Assembly: GCF_900089605.1 (NCBI RefSeq)
Contig: NZ_LT594324.1
Span: 4,650,001 to 4,714,000, forward strand
Origin: Micromonospora narathiwatensis
GTDB taxonomy: Bacteria; Actinomycetota; Actinomycetes; Mycobacteriales; Micromonosporaceae
Length of the DNA stretch: 64,000 nucleotides
Reading direction: 5' to 3'
Shown here: piece by piece, positions 36,782 through 44,206 of the stretch
Numbering within the stretch: position 1 is the first letter of the stretch
Layout: the number at the start of each line of letters is the position of its first letter
Made by a program: the position numbers and the translations under genes
The notes under the pieces: generated by a model
Told to the model about the DNA's origin: nothing
The model's input: only the letters and a program-made list of their open reading frames with translations
Databases searched by the model: none

Positions 36782-37174
36782 TCAGCGAGGCGTCCGGACG
36801 GTCGCCCGGGCCTGCGACAGGACCTTCTCCCCGTGGCAGGTCGCGGTGACGTCGAGCCTGGTCAGGCCCGCCTCGGTGACCTCCTTGACCACCGCGCTGA
36901 CCACGATCTCGGTGCCCTCGTCGGTGTCGGGCACGACCACCGGGCGGGTGAACCGCACGCCGAAATCGACCACCGCGTCGGGGGAACCGGCCCAGGCGGC
37001 GACCGCCCGGCCGACCAGCGCCATGGTGAACATGCCGTGGGCGATGACCCCGGGCAGCCCCACCTTGGTAGCGGTGCGGTCGCTCCAGTGGATCGGGTTG
37101 AAGTCGCCCGAGGCACCCGCGTAGCGGACCAGGTCCGCACGGGTCACCCGGAACGTCTGGGTGGGCAGCTCCAC
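36782..37174 (-). CDS. MaoC-family (R)-hydratase, HadB-like
   Basis: 130 residues from GTG 37174-37172. A single hot-dog fold with the hydratase-2 catalytic motif DFNPIHWSD (Asp and His) at residues 24-32 and LPGVIAHGMFT after it. In mycobacteria the same position (rpmG-hadA-hadB-hadC-trpT-secE) holds the FAS-II 3-hydroxyacyl-ACP dehydratase. This organism group is not expected to make mycolic acids, so a role in ordinary acyl dehydration is inferred. It starts one base after the HadA-like gene. Confidence 0.88.
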   Translation of the reverse strand: MELPTQTFRVTRADLVRYAGASGDFNPIHWSDRTATKVGLPGVIAHGMFTMALVGRAVAAWAGSPDAVVDFGVRFTRPVVVPDTDEGTEIVVSAVVKEVTEAGLTRLDVTATCHGEKVLSQARATVRTPR

Positions 37175-37175
37175 G

Positions 37176-37622
37176 TCAGGCCTCCCCGCGTACGACGATC
37201 TTGGACCAGACGGCCACCACCGGCTCGCCGGCGGCGGTGGTCACGTCGGTACGGGTGGTCAGGAAGCCGTGCCCGCCCCGGTTGGTGATCTCCTCGATGG
37301 TGTTGACGCAGACCAACTCGTCACCGGCCACCACCGGCCGGGTGTACGCGAAGCGCTGGTCGCCGTGGACGACCCGGCTGTAGTCGACACCGAGCGCCGG
37401 GTCCTCGACGATCTGCCGGCTGGCGGCCATGGTCACGATCACCGGGAAGGTCGGCGGGGCGACCACGTCGGAGTGCCCGAGCGCCCGCGCGGCCTCCGGG
37501 TCGTGGTGAGCCGGGTCGGTGGCGCCGATGGCGGTGGCGAACTCGCGGATCTTTTCTCGGCCCACCTGATAGGGGGCGGTCGGCGGATACGTCCGGCCGA
37601 CGAAGGACGGGTCCAGGGACAT
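37176..37622 (-). CDS. MaoC-like N-terminal dehydratase subunit, HadA-like
   Basis: 148 residues from ATG 37622-37620. The N-terminal FAS1-like dehydratase domain is seen in REKIREFATAIGATDPAHHD and the segment VVAPPTFPVIVTM; it lacks the catalytic Asp-His motif of its neighbour, so it is probably the non-catalytic, substrate-binding half of a HadA-HadB heterodimer. It lies one base upstream of the HadB-like gene. No hadC equivalent is seen between hadB and tRNA-Trp. Confidence 0.86.
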   Translation of the reverse strand: MSLDPSFVGRTYPPTAPYQVGREKIREFATAIGATDPAHHDPEAARALGHSDVVAPPTFPVIVTMAASRQIVEDPALGVDYSRVVHGDQRFAYTRPVVAGDELVCVNTIEEITNRGGHGFLTTRTDVTTAAGEPVVAVWSKIVVRGEA

Positions 37623-37743
37623 GCCGCGAACCTACACGGAAAGCACAAACGCCGACCCGTACGGGCTGGCGGCTCGGCAGCCACCGTCCGTGCGGATCGG
37701 CGTTCGAAAGTGTGCGGAACCGGGCCCGCGGGGCCGGCCGAGG

Positions 37744-37911
37744 TCAGCGGGTCTCGCGGTGGACCGTGTGCCGGCCGTCGCGCGGGCAGAACTTCTTCAG
37801 CTCGATGCGGTCCGGGTCGTTACGACGGTTCTTGCGCGTGATGTAGTTGCGCTCCTTGCACTCCACACACGCCAAAGTGATCTTCGGCCGGACATCGGTC
37901 GCCTTCGCCAC
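37744..37911 (-). CDS. rpmG: 50S ribosomal protein L33 (bL33)
   Basis: 55 residues from GTG 37911-37909 ([20 protein letters not shown]), too short for most gene finders. Zinc-type L33 has two CxxC pairs; here the first, CVEC, is intact but the second reads CPRD, so one ligand is aspartate. The rest ([20 protein letters not shown]) is typical. It lies upstream of the hadA-like gene, in the actinobacterial order. Confidence 0.95.
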   Translation of the reverse strand: MAKATDVRPKITLACVECKERNYITRKNRRNDPDRIELKKFCPRDGRHTVHRETR

Positions 37912-38041
37912 GGCGGAGTGCCTTCCTCGCTAACGGGTAACAACTACAGCGCATGAGCCTACGCCGTTACTGCGCAGACATGCAAAGTGGGCGCCTGCGG
38001 CGCCCAACCCACCGACCACCGGGTGACCCGGAGGACGAGAG

Positions 38042-38114
38042 TAGCGGTGGCCGGACTTGAACCGGCGACACAGCGATTATGAGCCGCTTGCTCTGCCATC
38101 TGAGCTACACCGCC
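38042..38114 (-). tRNA. tRNA-Met (CAT anticodon), elongator type
   Basis: 73 bases; acceptor GGCGGTG pairs with CACCGCT (one G-T at the first pair), anticodon loop CTCATAA, T arm GGTTCAAGTCC. The anticodon stem lacks the three G-C pairs of initiator tRNA, so it is an elongator. CCA not encoded. Confidence 0.95.
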
Positions 38115-38139
38115 GTGGCGGGTCCAGCCGGACCCTCTG

Positions 38140-38212
38140 AGCCCCCTTACGGAATCGAACCGTAGACCTTCTCCTTACCATGGAGACGCTCTGCCGACTG
38201 AGCTAAGGGGGC
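38140..38212 (-). tRNA. tRNA-Thr (GGT anticodon)
   Basis: 73 bases; acceptor GCCCCCT with AGGGGGC, D arm GCTCAGTCGGCAGAGC, anticodon loop CATGGTAAG carrying GGT, T arm GGTTCGATTCC. It lies 25 bases upstream of tRNA-Met on the same strand, so both are probably one transcript. Confidence 0.96.
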
Positions 38213-38308
38213 CTACCCGATCACCCCGTGGGGTGTCGCGCAGGGGAAACAGTACACGACCTCGCCGCCGAGGTGAAATCGGATCCCCCGTTACCGCGTC
38301 CGCGCAGC

Positions 38309-40837
38309 TCAGGGCACCACACGCAGGCGAGGCAGCTCGCCGGCGATGATCGCCTCCGGGTCGACCTGGGCACCGAACCAGGCCTCCAGCCGCTCGTACG
38401 GCAGCGGCCGGCTGAACAGGAAGCCCTGGCCGATCTCACAGCCGATGTCCTGGAGCAGCTCCAGGGTCAGCTCGCTCTCCACGCCCTCGGCCACCACGGC
38501 CAGCCCGAACTGCTGGGAGAGCGTCACCACGGCGTTCACAATGGCCAGGTCGCCCGGATCGGTCGCCATCCCCTGCACGAACGACCGGTCGACCTTCACC
38601 TCGTTCACCGGCAGCCGACGCAACTGGGCCAGGGAGGAGTTGCCGGTGCCGAAGTCGTCCACCGAGAGCCGGACGCCGAGGTCACGCAGGCGCCGCAGGG
38701 TGGGTATCGGGCGTTCCGTGCCGTCCAGCACGCCCGACTCGGTGATCTCCAGGGTGAGCCGCTGCGGCGGTACGCCGTACTCGTCGAGCAACTCCCGCAC
38801 CAGGGCCGGGAAGTGCTGGTCGATGAGCGTACGGCCGGCGAGGTTGACGGAGACGGCGAGCGAGTGCTCGCCATGGCTCCAGTCCCGGCTGCGCCGCAGG
38901 CTCTCCCGGAGCACGAACTCGGTGAGCCGACCCAACTGGCCGGTGTGCTCGGCCACCGCGACGAAGTCGTCGGGGGCCACCGTGCCGTGTGCCGGGTGCT
39001 CCCAGCGGGCCAGGCACTCCACCCCGACCAGACGCCGGTCCCGCAGCGTCACCTTGGGCTGGAAGTAGACCTCCAGCGCGCCGTCGTCCAGGGCCCGGCG
39101 CAGGTCGCCGGCCAGGCCCAGCCGGCGCAGCGACCGGGACTCCAGTGCCGGGCTGTAGAGCTGGACGCTGCCGGGGACCGACTTCGCCGCCGTCGCGGCC
39201 AGGTCCACCCGCTGGAGCAGGGACACCGCGTCGCTGCCATGATCCGGGTGTACGGCCACCCCGACGGCGGTGTCCACGTCCAGGGTGAGCGCGTCGAAGA
39301 CCATCTCGTCGCGGATCTGCTCGCGGAGCCGCCCGGCCAGCTCCAGCGCCGTCTCGGCGCTCTCCAGCCGCAGCGTCACCAGGAACTCGTCGCCGCCGGC
39401 CCGGCCGACGAGCGCCGAGGAGGGCGCACAGGCGCGCAACCGTTCGGCGACCTCGACGAGGATCTTGTCACCGGCCGCGTGGCCGAGCGACTCGTTGACC
39501 TGGCGCAGCCGGTCGACGTCGAACAGCAGCAGCGCCACCACCTCGCCCGGCGCCCCGATCTTGACCGCCTCGGCCACCGCGGCGGTCAGCCGCCGCCGGT
39601 TGGGCAGCTTGGTCAGCGCGTCGTGCTCCGCGTCGTGGCGGAGGCGGTCGACCAGCCGGGAGTTCTCCAGGGCCGCGGCGGCGTGCGCGGCGACCGTCTC
39701 CAGGACCGCCACGTCCCGCTGGGTGAAATGCGAGGGGTCGACGAGCCGATTGGTGACCTCGAGCGTCCCGATCGCGACCCGGCCGGAGTGGAGCGGGACG
39801 ATGATCGTGTCCTTGACCCCCTCCTCGGCCAGGCTGGCGCGGAACTCGGGATCGCTGCACACTCCGCGTCCGACGGTGACCGGGCGGGCCGCGCCGACCG
39901 CCTTCCGCCGCAGTTCGGGTGGGGTGGGTCCGGTGTCCAGCAGCCCCGGGTCATCGACCCGGGCGGTGAGCAGGGTCTCCGGGTGCCGGCCCTGGGCGGG
40001 CAGCCAGAGGGTGGCGTACTCGGCCTGCATGAGCGCGCGGACCCGGCCGAGGAGGGCGTCGGCGAGCGTGCCGTCCTGGCCGCTGGCCGAGATGGCGCGG
40101 CTCAGCTCGTACATCCCGGTGAGGGTGCGGTGCTGCTGGAAGAACTCGGCGTACGACCGGTAGACCACCACGAGCCCGGTGGCCAGCACCGCGAGTGGCA
40201 CCAGCGACCACCAGGACGCCTTGAGCAGGGTCAGCACGATCAGGCCGGCCGAGACGTTGATGCCGATGGTGATCGTCGCCGAGGGCAGCGCGCGAAGGGT
40301 CTCCCGGCCGGCATGCCAGCCCAGCAGCAGAGCCTGCACCGCGGCGATCGAGGTGAGGCTGACCAGGATCACCATGCTGACGGCGAGGCACAGGCCGAGC
40401 CAGGTGGCGGGACCGACGTCCCGGGACGGCGGCAGCGCGTGCAGGACGAGGACACCCAGGGACGTACCGGCAGCCGCGCGGGCGACGTTGAACCAGAGCT
40501 TGGGTGCCGCCAACCGGTGCCGCAGATGGGTGACCAGCGACGACAGGGTGTAGATAAGGACGACCGTCAGCGGTGGCAGGAAGTAGAACGCCAGCACCAG
40601 CGGCAGCTCGGTGAGCGTCATGCCCAGCGACTGCCGGCGGACGACCAAGCCGACGACCGGGGCGCTGGCCACGATCATGAGGGCCAGCAGCACCGCGGCC
40701 GGCAACCAGCCACCGATGGGCGGCTTAACGATCAGGCCGGTGAGTGTCGCGCACGCGACGGCGAGCAGGACGAGCGGTGCTGTGACGATCCAGGCGTCCT
40801 CCGACGACCTGCGCCTCGGCGTGCCTCGCCCGCTCAT
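38309..40837 (-). CDS. Membrane-anchored GAF-GGDEF-EAL cyclic-di-GMP protein
   Basis: 842 residues from ATG 40837-40835 with GGGAG upstream. Order: six or so membrane spans (residues ~15-235), a GAF-like sensor region (~250-400), a GGDEF domain with intact GRAGGDEFLV near 480, and an EAL domain. EAL catalytic motifs are present with the signature ECL instead of EAL (VECLARWEHP, ~605), LEITESG, VDDFGTGNSSL (~730) and AEGVESE. Both activities could exist; the GGDEF half may instead bind GTP to regulate the EAL half. A 40-residue peptide gene lies 67 bases upstream. Confidence 0.92.
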   Translation of the reverse strand: MSGRGTPRRRSSEDAWIVTAPLVLLAVACATLTGLIVKPPIGGWLPAAVLLALMIVASAPVVGLVVRRQSLGMTLTELPLVLAFYFLPPLTVVLIYTLSSLVTHLRHRLAAPKLWFNVARAAAGTSLGVLVLHALPPSRDVGPATWLGLCLAVSMVILVSLTSIAAVQALLLGWHAGRETLRALPSATITIGINVSAGLIVLTLLKASWWSLVPLAVLATGLVVVYRSYAEFFQQHRTLTGMYELSRAISASGQDGTLADALLGRVRALMQAEYATLWLPAQGRHPETLLTARVDDPGLLDTGPTPPELRRKAVGAARPVTVGRGVCSDPEFRASLAEEGVKDTIIVPLHSGRVAIGTLEVTNRLVDPSHFTQRDVAVLETVAAHAAAALENSRLVDRLRHDAEHDALTKLPNRRRLTAAVAEAVKIGAPGEVVALLLFDVDRLRQVNESLGHAAGDKILVEVAERLRACAPSSALVGRAGGDEFLVTLRLESAETALELAGRLREQIRDEMVFDALTLDVDTAVGVAVHPDHGSDAVSLLQRVDLAATAAKSVPGSVQLYSPALESRSLRRLGLAGDLRRALDDGALEVYFQPKVTLRDRRLVGVECLARWEHPAHGTVAPDDFVAVAEHTGQLGRLTEFVLRESLRRSRDWSHGEHSLAVSVNLAGRTLIDQHFPALVRELLDEYGVPPQRLTLEITESGVLDGTERPIPTLRRLRDLGVRLSVDDFGTGNSSLAQLRRLPVNEVKVDRSFVQGMATDPGDLAIVNAVVTLSQQFGLAVVAEGVESELTLELLQDIGCEIGQGFLFSRPLPYERLEAWFGAQVDPEAIIAGELPRLRVVP

Positions 40838-40904
40838 CCCACTCCCAACCCGGCGGGTGGCGCCCTGAAACGGCCGCCGGCCCGGCGACCGGCCCGAACG
40901 ACCG

Positions 40905-41027
40905 TCAGACCCAGACGAAGTCCAGCAAGCGGAGATCGGCCACGCCTCCGTTGGCGAGGGCGACACCGGCCATGGCGGAGAAGAGGAGGAGCGAGCCAAA
41001 CAGTCGGCCCAGTCTACGACCAGACAT
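40905..41027 (-). CDS. 40-residue signal-peptide-like protein
   Basis: ATG at 41027-41025 with AGGAG five bases upstream, one of the better ribosome-binding sites in this part. The product begins MSGRRLGRLFGSLLLFSAMA and ends GVADLRLLDFVWV: a basic N-terminus, a hydrophobic core and an ALA-N type cleavage site near residue 25, leaving a mature peptide of about 15 residues. It is 67 bases upstream of, and in line with, the GGDEF-EAL gene. No family recognised. A secreted or membrane-held signal is a possibility only. Confidence 0.6.
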   Translation of the reverse strand: MSGRRLGRLFGSLLLFSAMAGVALANGGVADLRLLDFVWV

Positions 41028-41592
41028 GATTGCTCCTGTCGAAGATGACAAGGGGATGGTGAGACTTCACGATCGTGCCACAGGGCCGGCAAGCAGGAAA
41101 GCGGCGGGACGCGGCGCGGCACGGGCGCAGGGCAGGTTTCGCCGTTCGGCCCACGGCCCTCGGCACACCCGGCCAGATCAGGGCCGTGATGAGTCGACGA
41201 AGCCCTTCATCCACTGCGGATTCCGACGTTATCCGCAAACCGATCATCTGCTCACCGTCGGTGACCACTCGCGGGCAGACCGGGCACGGGTGGTCGCCAC
41301 CTCGCACACCCGGCCATAGGTCACCATACATGTATGCGCCCGAAAGCCGCACTTTCGGTGTCGGCAATCCGTCGCTCCGCGCGCCCTGGTTCCGTGCACC
41401 GCCCCGGATCACTGTCGCCCCGGCGTCCCGGCCATCAGCGGCTCGTCGTGGCGTCGGCGTCGTGATGCCGGCCCCGGCCGGCACCCGCCCTCGGCAGACG
41501 CCGTGACCGACACGTGGAGTGCCACACCACGGCCGACTGACCGGCGGGAGTTTAGCGAGAGTTCGATCACGAACCGGGCGAGAAGTGCGCGG
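41028..41592. other. 565-base spacer with a 12-bp palindrome
   Basis: No convincing gene is seen on either strand. At 41325-41336 lies CATACATGTATG, a perfect 12-bp palindrome, directly followed on the plus strand by the small hairpin CCGAAAG-CCGCA-CTTTCGG. Either could belong to the control region of the small peptide / GGDEF-EAL unit read leftward. No clear promoter was found. Confidence 0.35.
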
Positions 41593-41878
41593 TCAGGCCC
41601 ACCACTTCGGGTACCAGCGCAGAACCTCTTCCGCAGGCTTCGGCGGCCTGGATTCCCTCTCCCGCCAGGCGGCGACAGCGGCCGGCCCGTGAAACAGGAA
41701 CAGTCCGGCGGCGAGGAGCAGCGACGCGACCCTGTCGGACCAGCCCAACCACAACCCACTGCCCGACGCGAGTCCGAGCAGGAGCCCGACGTGCTGCGGC
41801 GCCCGGAGACGCGGACGCTTGATGCGGTGAGTCTGGGTCTGATCGACAGAGGGAGGTCGGGTCCCCGAAGTTCGTCAT
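41593..41878 (-). pseudogene. Small membrane protein gene with a frame break
   Basis: The frame ending at the TGA 41595-41593 encodes a convincing protein end: a hydrophobic segment (VGLLLGLASGSGLWLGW, RVASLLLAAGLFLFHG) and a tail ending EEVLRWYPKWWA. It has no start codon. The ATG at 41878-41876 (MTNFGDPTS...) is in another frame; one extra base between about 41845 and 41865 would join the two into a ~94-residue protein. So it is either a recent pseudogene or holds a sequence error. It sits 44 bases from the original tRNA-Tyr terminator. Confidence 0.55.
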
Positions 41879-41921
41879 GTCCCCGTAGCCGCCGACGAGC
41901 ACTGCGATGGACTGGAACGAG

Positions 41922-41961
41922 AACGGCCCCGGAGTGCGTTTCCGCAGCTCACGGGGCCGTT
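41922..41961 (-). terminator. Original chromosomal terminator of tRNA-Tyr, now at attL
   Basis: Arms AACGGCCCCG and CGGGGCCGTT (10 bp) with a further inner pairing (AGTGCG/CGCAGCT) form a long hairpin just beyond the left attachment repeat. Before insertion it would have followed tRNA-Tyr. A similar hairpin carried by the element now stands at 61565-61604. Confidence 0.65.
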
Positions 41962-41964
41962 GTT

Positions 41965-42021
41965 GCACCTGGTGGCGGGTAGAGGATTCGAACCTCTGTA
42001 GCTTTCGCGACGGATTTACAG
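41965..42021. repeat. attL, left 57-bp attachment repeat
   Basis: Identical over 57 bases to 61608-61664. On the minus strand it runs from the anticodon loop (CTGTAAATCC) of tRNA-Tyr through the variable and T arms, the acceptor and CCA to four bases beyond. It is the tRNA 3' half left on the chromosome side. Confidence 0.95.
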
Positions 42022-42097
42022 GGCGTCCGCGATCACGGGCCTTTCAGCATCACTGAGCTGCTGCTTCTGTCCCACCACCCAGTGCCGACCGGCCGAC

Positions 42098-42115
42098 CGC
42101 CCACCATCTGCCCAC
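42098..42115. repeat. Candidate integrase arm site, left end
   Basis: CGCCCACCATCTGCCCAC, 17 of 18 bases identical to 61498-61515 and in the same orientation. It lies 76 bases inside attL; the other copy is 92 bases inside attR. In the circular form the two would flank the attachment core. Confidence 0.5.
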
Positions 42116-42156
42116 CGCCCTCAGACATGCCGGGCGGAAGCCGCTCCATCCGAAGA

Positions 42157-42534
42157 TCACCACATCTCATCCAAGGTGGCCAACCGCCGCCGGAACCTAC
42201 GAGCATCCCGCTTCGGGAGCACACAACACACAAGTTCGAGCAACGCCCGCACTTCGAAGGGTGCGAGGGGTTGGGCATACATCTTGTCGCCCGCCAGGTA
42301 CTCAAGATCACGGACGCGGTGAGCTGGATGCCGCACCATCTCCTCCCAGAGCAGCAACAGCTCAGCCGTCGCACCGGGCAGCAGCCGACCGCGTTCGAGC
42401 CGAGCGATCACAGACAACCCTCGGCCGGATAACCCAGGAATCACCGAGAAGCTGTAGCCCGGGCTCCAAGGCGCGGACACCAACCAGGATGCGGAAGATC
42501 GAAGCCGAAGCTCCGCAGGCCGTCTACGCGGCAT
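42157..42534 (-). CDS. Hypothetical protein downstream of integrase
   Basis: 125 residues from ATG 42534-42532 with GAAGGGA four bases upstream. The C-terminal 90 residues look protein-like: amphipathic helices such as ATAELLLLWEEMVRHPAHRV and APFEVRALLELVCCVLPKRD, ending RRFRRRLATLDEMW. No family recognised. It starts 53 bases after the integrase stop and is the last gene before attL. The first 30 residues are less convincing. Confidence 0.5.
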   Translation of the reverse strand: MPRRRPAELRLRSSASWLVSAPWSPGYSFSVIPGLSGRGLSVIARLERGRLLPGATAELLLLWEEMVRHPAHRVRDLEYLAGDKMYAQPLAPFEVRALLELVCCVLPKRDARRFRRRLATLDEMW

Positions 42535-42587
42535 GTTCCCTTCGAGAAACGGACATGACCAGATCCTCCCACAACGGCTGTTCGTGT

Positions 42588-44024
42588 TCATCCGAGCGCA
42601 TCGCCGATCTTGTCGTTCATGGTGTCGTCTCCCCCGTCGATGCAGTTGGCGTAGACGCGGAGCAGAACGGCGACGCCGTGGCCCAGGCGCCGGGCGACCT
42701 CGGTCGGCGGGACGCCGGCATTCAGCCAGAGCGAAGCTGCGGCGTGACGTAGGTCATAGGGACGACGGGCCAGCGGCGAGGCCGCCTGAGCCTCGGTCAG
42801 CGCTTTCTCCCGGGCGAGCTTCCACCACCGGTCGTAGACCGACTCGGAGAGCGGCCCGCCGTGGAGGCCCCGGAAGAACCGACCATCCGGGCCAACGCCG
42901 TGATTCTCGACGTGCGCGCACAGCAGCTCGACCAGCCGGGGCGGGATCGGAACGGTCCGAGTTTCCTGCCGCCCCCGGTGCTTGAGGCCGCGCCGCTCGT
43001 GCGAGCCGCCATGATCGGTCCAGTGCGAGCCGGCGCGGGGCGAAGTGCCGGCGAGCACCAGGCGACCCCAGCGGTATTCGATCTTCTCGTGATCGCAGGT
43101 CCCAGACGGCTTGACCGCCGCCAGGTCGTCGAAGTCGGCCCCACAGCCGACGCACCGGCCGGGCAGGTCGCAGTCGTCCCGTCGGAGGTCGGCCGCTTCC
43201 GAGGGGCGCATGCCCGCGTAGTAGAGGCAGCCGAAGAACGCGGTGACCTTGTCGGCCCGTTTGCCGAGAGATTTCACCGCCTCCAGCAGCGCGGCGACCT
43301 GGGTCGGGCTCGCCACCACCCGCCGGTCGATGGACTGGGCGACCTCCGGGGCAGTCCACTGCACCCGGTCGACCGGGTTGGAGTCGATCAACTCCAGCTC
43401 GACGGCGTACCCGAGCACGTTGTAGAAGGTGGCCCGCTTGCGCTGGACCGTGGAGGCAGCCGCGGGCTTGCCGTCGAGGCGTACGCACAGGCTGTCGAGG
43501 ACCCGGCGGACCATCGCGGGTGAGTCCAGCTCGACGACCGGCAGGGACGCGGTTTCCAGCCAGGCCAGCGCCGCCGCGTGTTCGGCCGGGATCTCTTCGG
43601 ACCAGCGACGCGGGTTGAGCCCGTAGAGGTACAGCGCCTCACGGAGCAGAGCGGCATCCGGTCGACCCCGTTTGGTGGGCCGGGCCAGGGTCACCGTGAT
43701 GGAGGTCAGCGCCTCGACGATCGACCGCCGGGTCTTGGCCGCCGCCCGTGGCCACTTCATCTCGACGTACGCGCGGCTGTGCGCGTACCAGGTGGTGGGG
43801 TTCTTGGTCCTCGCCTCGGACACCGGGCGACCGGTTGCCGGGTCGAAGGGCTCCCCCGCGTTGGCCGCCTGGACCAGCTCGGCGCGGAACGAGTGCGCCA
43901 GGGCCTTGGTACGGAACATTTCCTCAAAGCGCTGGCCAGCCACTGCCCAGCGGACCCGCCAGGGCCGAGCCTTCCGGTCGGCGCGCTTGGTGATCTCCCA
44001 GATCTGGACCTCGTAGCTCTTCAT
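42588..44024 (-). CDS. int: Tyrosine integrase of the AICE
   Basis: Site-specific recombinase for integration into and excision from tRNA-Tyr. 478 residues. Catalytic residues R273 (GMRPSEA), R426 (PYDLRH), H449 (RRLGHG) and nucleophile Y458 (VYANC); tyrosine replaces the first histidine of the HxxR box, which is usual in this group. Between box I and box II a segment CVGCGADF...TCDH (residues 291-312) could bind zinc, an insert not typical of the family. The ATG at 44024-44022 follows xis by 8 bases. Confidence 0.96.
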   Translation of the reverse strand: MKSYEVQIWEITKRADRKARPWRVRWAVAGQRFEEMFRTKALAHSFRAELVQAANAGEPFDPATGRPVSEARTKNPTTWYAHSRAYVEMKWPRAAAKTRRSIVEALTSITVTLARPTKRGRPDAALLREALYLYGLNPRRWSEEIPAEHAAALAWLETASLPVVELDSPAMVRRVLDSLCVRLDGKPAAASTVQRKRATFYNVLGYAVELELIDSNPVDRVQWTAPEVAQSIDRRVVASPTQVAALLEAVKSLGKRADKVTAFFGCLYYAGMRPSEAADLRRDDCDLPGRCVGCGADFDDLAAVKPSGTCDHEKIEYRWGRLVLAGTSPRAGSHWTDHGGSHERRGLKHRGRQETRTVPIPPRLVELLCAHVENHGVGPDGRFFRGLHGGPLSESVYDRWWKLAREKALTEAQAASPLARRPYDLRHAAASLWLNAGVPPTEVARRLGHGVAVLLRVYANCIDGGDDTMNDKIGDALG

Positions 44025-44032
44025 GCCGCGTC

Positions 44033-44206
44033 CTACTCCAGCTCACCGAGCCACCGCCCGAGCGCCGACCGGCGAACCCGTAGCTGCCCGTTCGGAAGCT
44101 TGATCACCCGTGGCCCCTTGCCGGTCTGCCGCCAGTAGAACCAGGTCGAGCGCGGTACGCGCAGCTCGGCGAGCACTTCCGGCACGGTCAAAAGCTCCTC
44201 GTTCAA
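44033..44206 (-). CDS. xis: Excisionase
   Basis: 57 residues with a MerR-like winged helix-turn-helix: LLTVPEVLAELRVPRSTWFY then WRQTGKGPRVIKLPNGQLRV. The start is TTG at 44206-44204, supported by GGAGGAGG four bases upstream; it overlaps the rep stop in a TTGA tetranucleotide. It lies 8 bases before int, as in pSAM2 (rep-xis-int). It would bend attachment-site DNA to favour excision. Confidence 0.9.
   Translation of the reverse strand: MNEELLTVPEVLAELRVPRSTWFYWRQTGKGPRVIKLPNGQLRVRRSALGRWLGELE

Noticed and set aside
38228..41029. 933-codon plus-strand frame opposite the GGDEF-EAL gene
   Set aside because: Rich in R, G, Q and H, no domain, and the opposite strand has clear domains.
41567..41968. 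133-codon minus-strand frame
   Set aside because: Only its first codons (MTNFGDPTS) are likely real; the membrane-protein continuation is in another frame, so it is described as a frameshifted gene instead.
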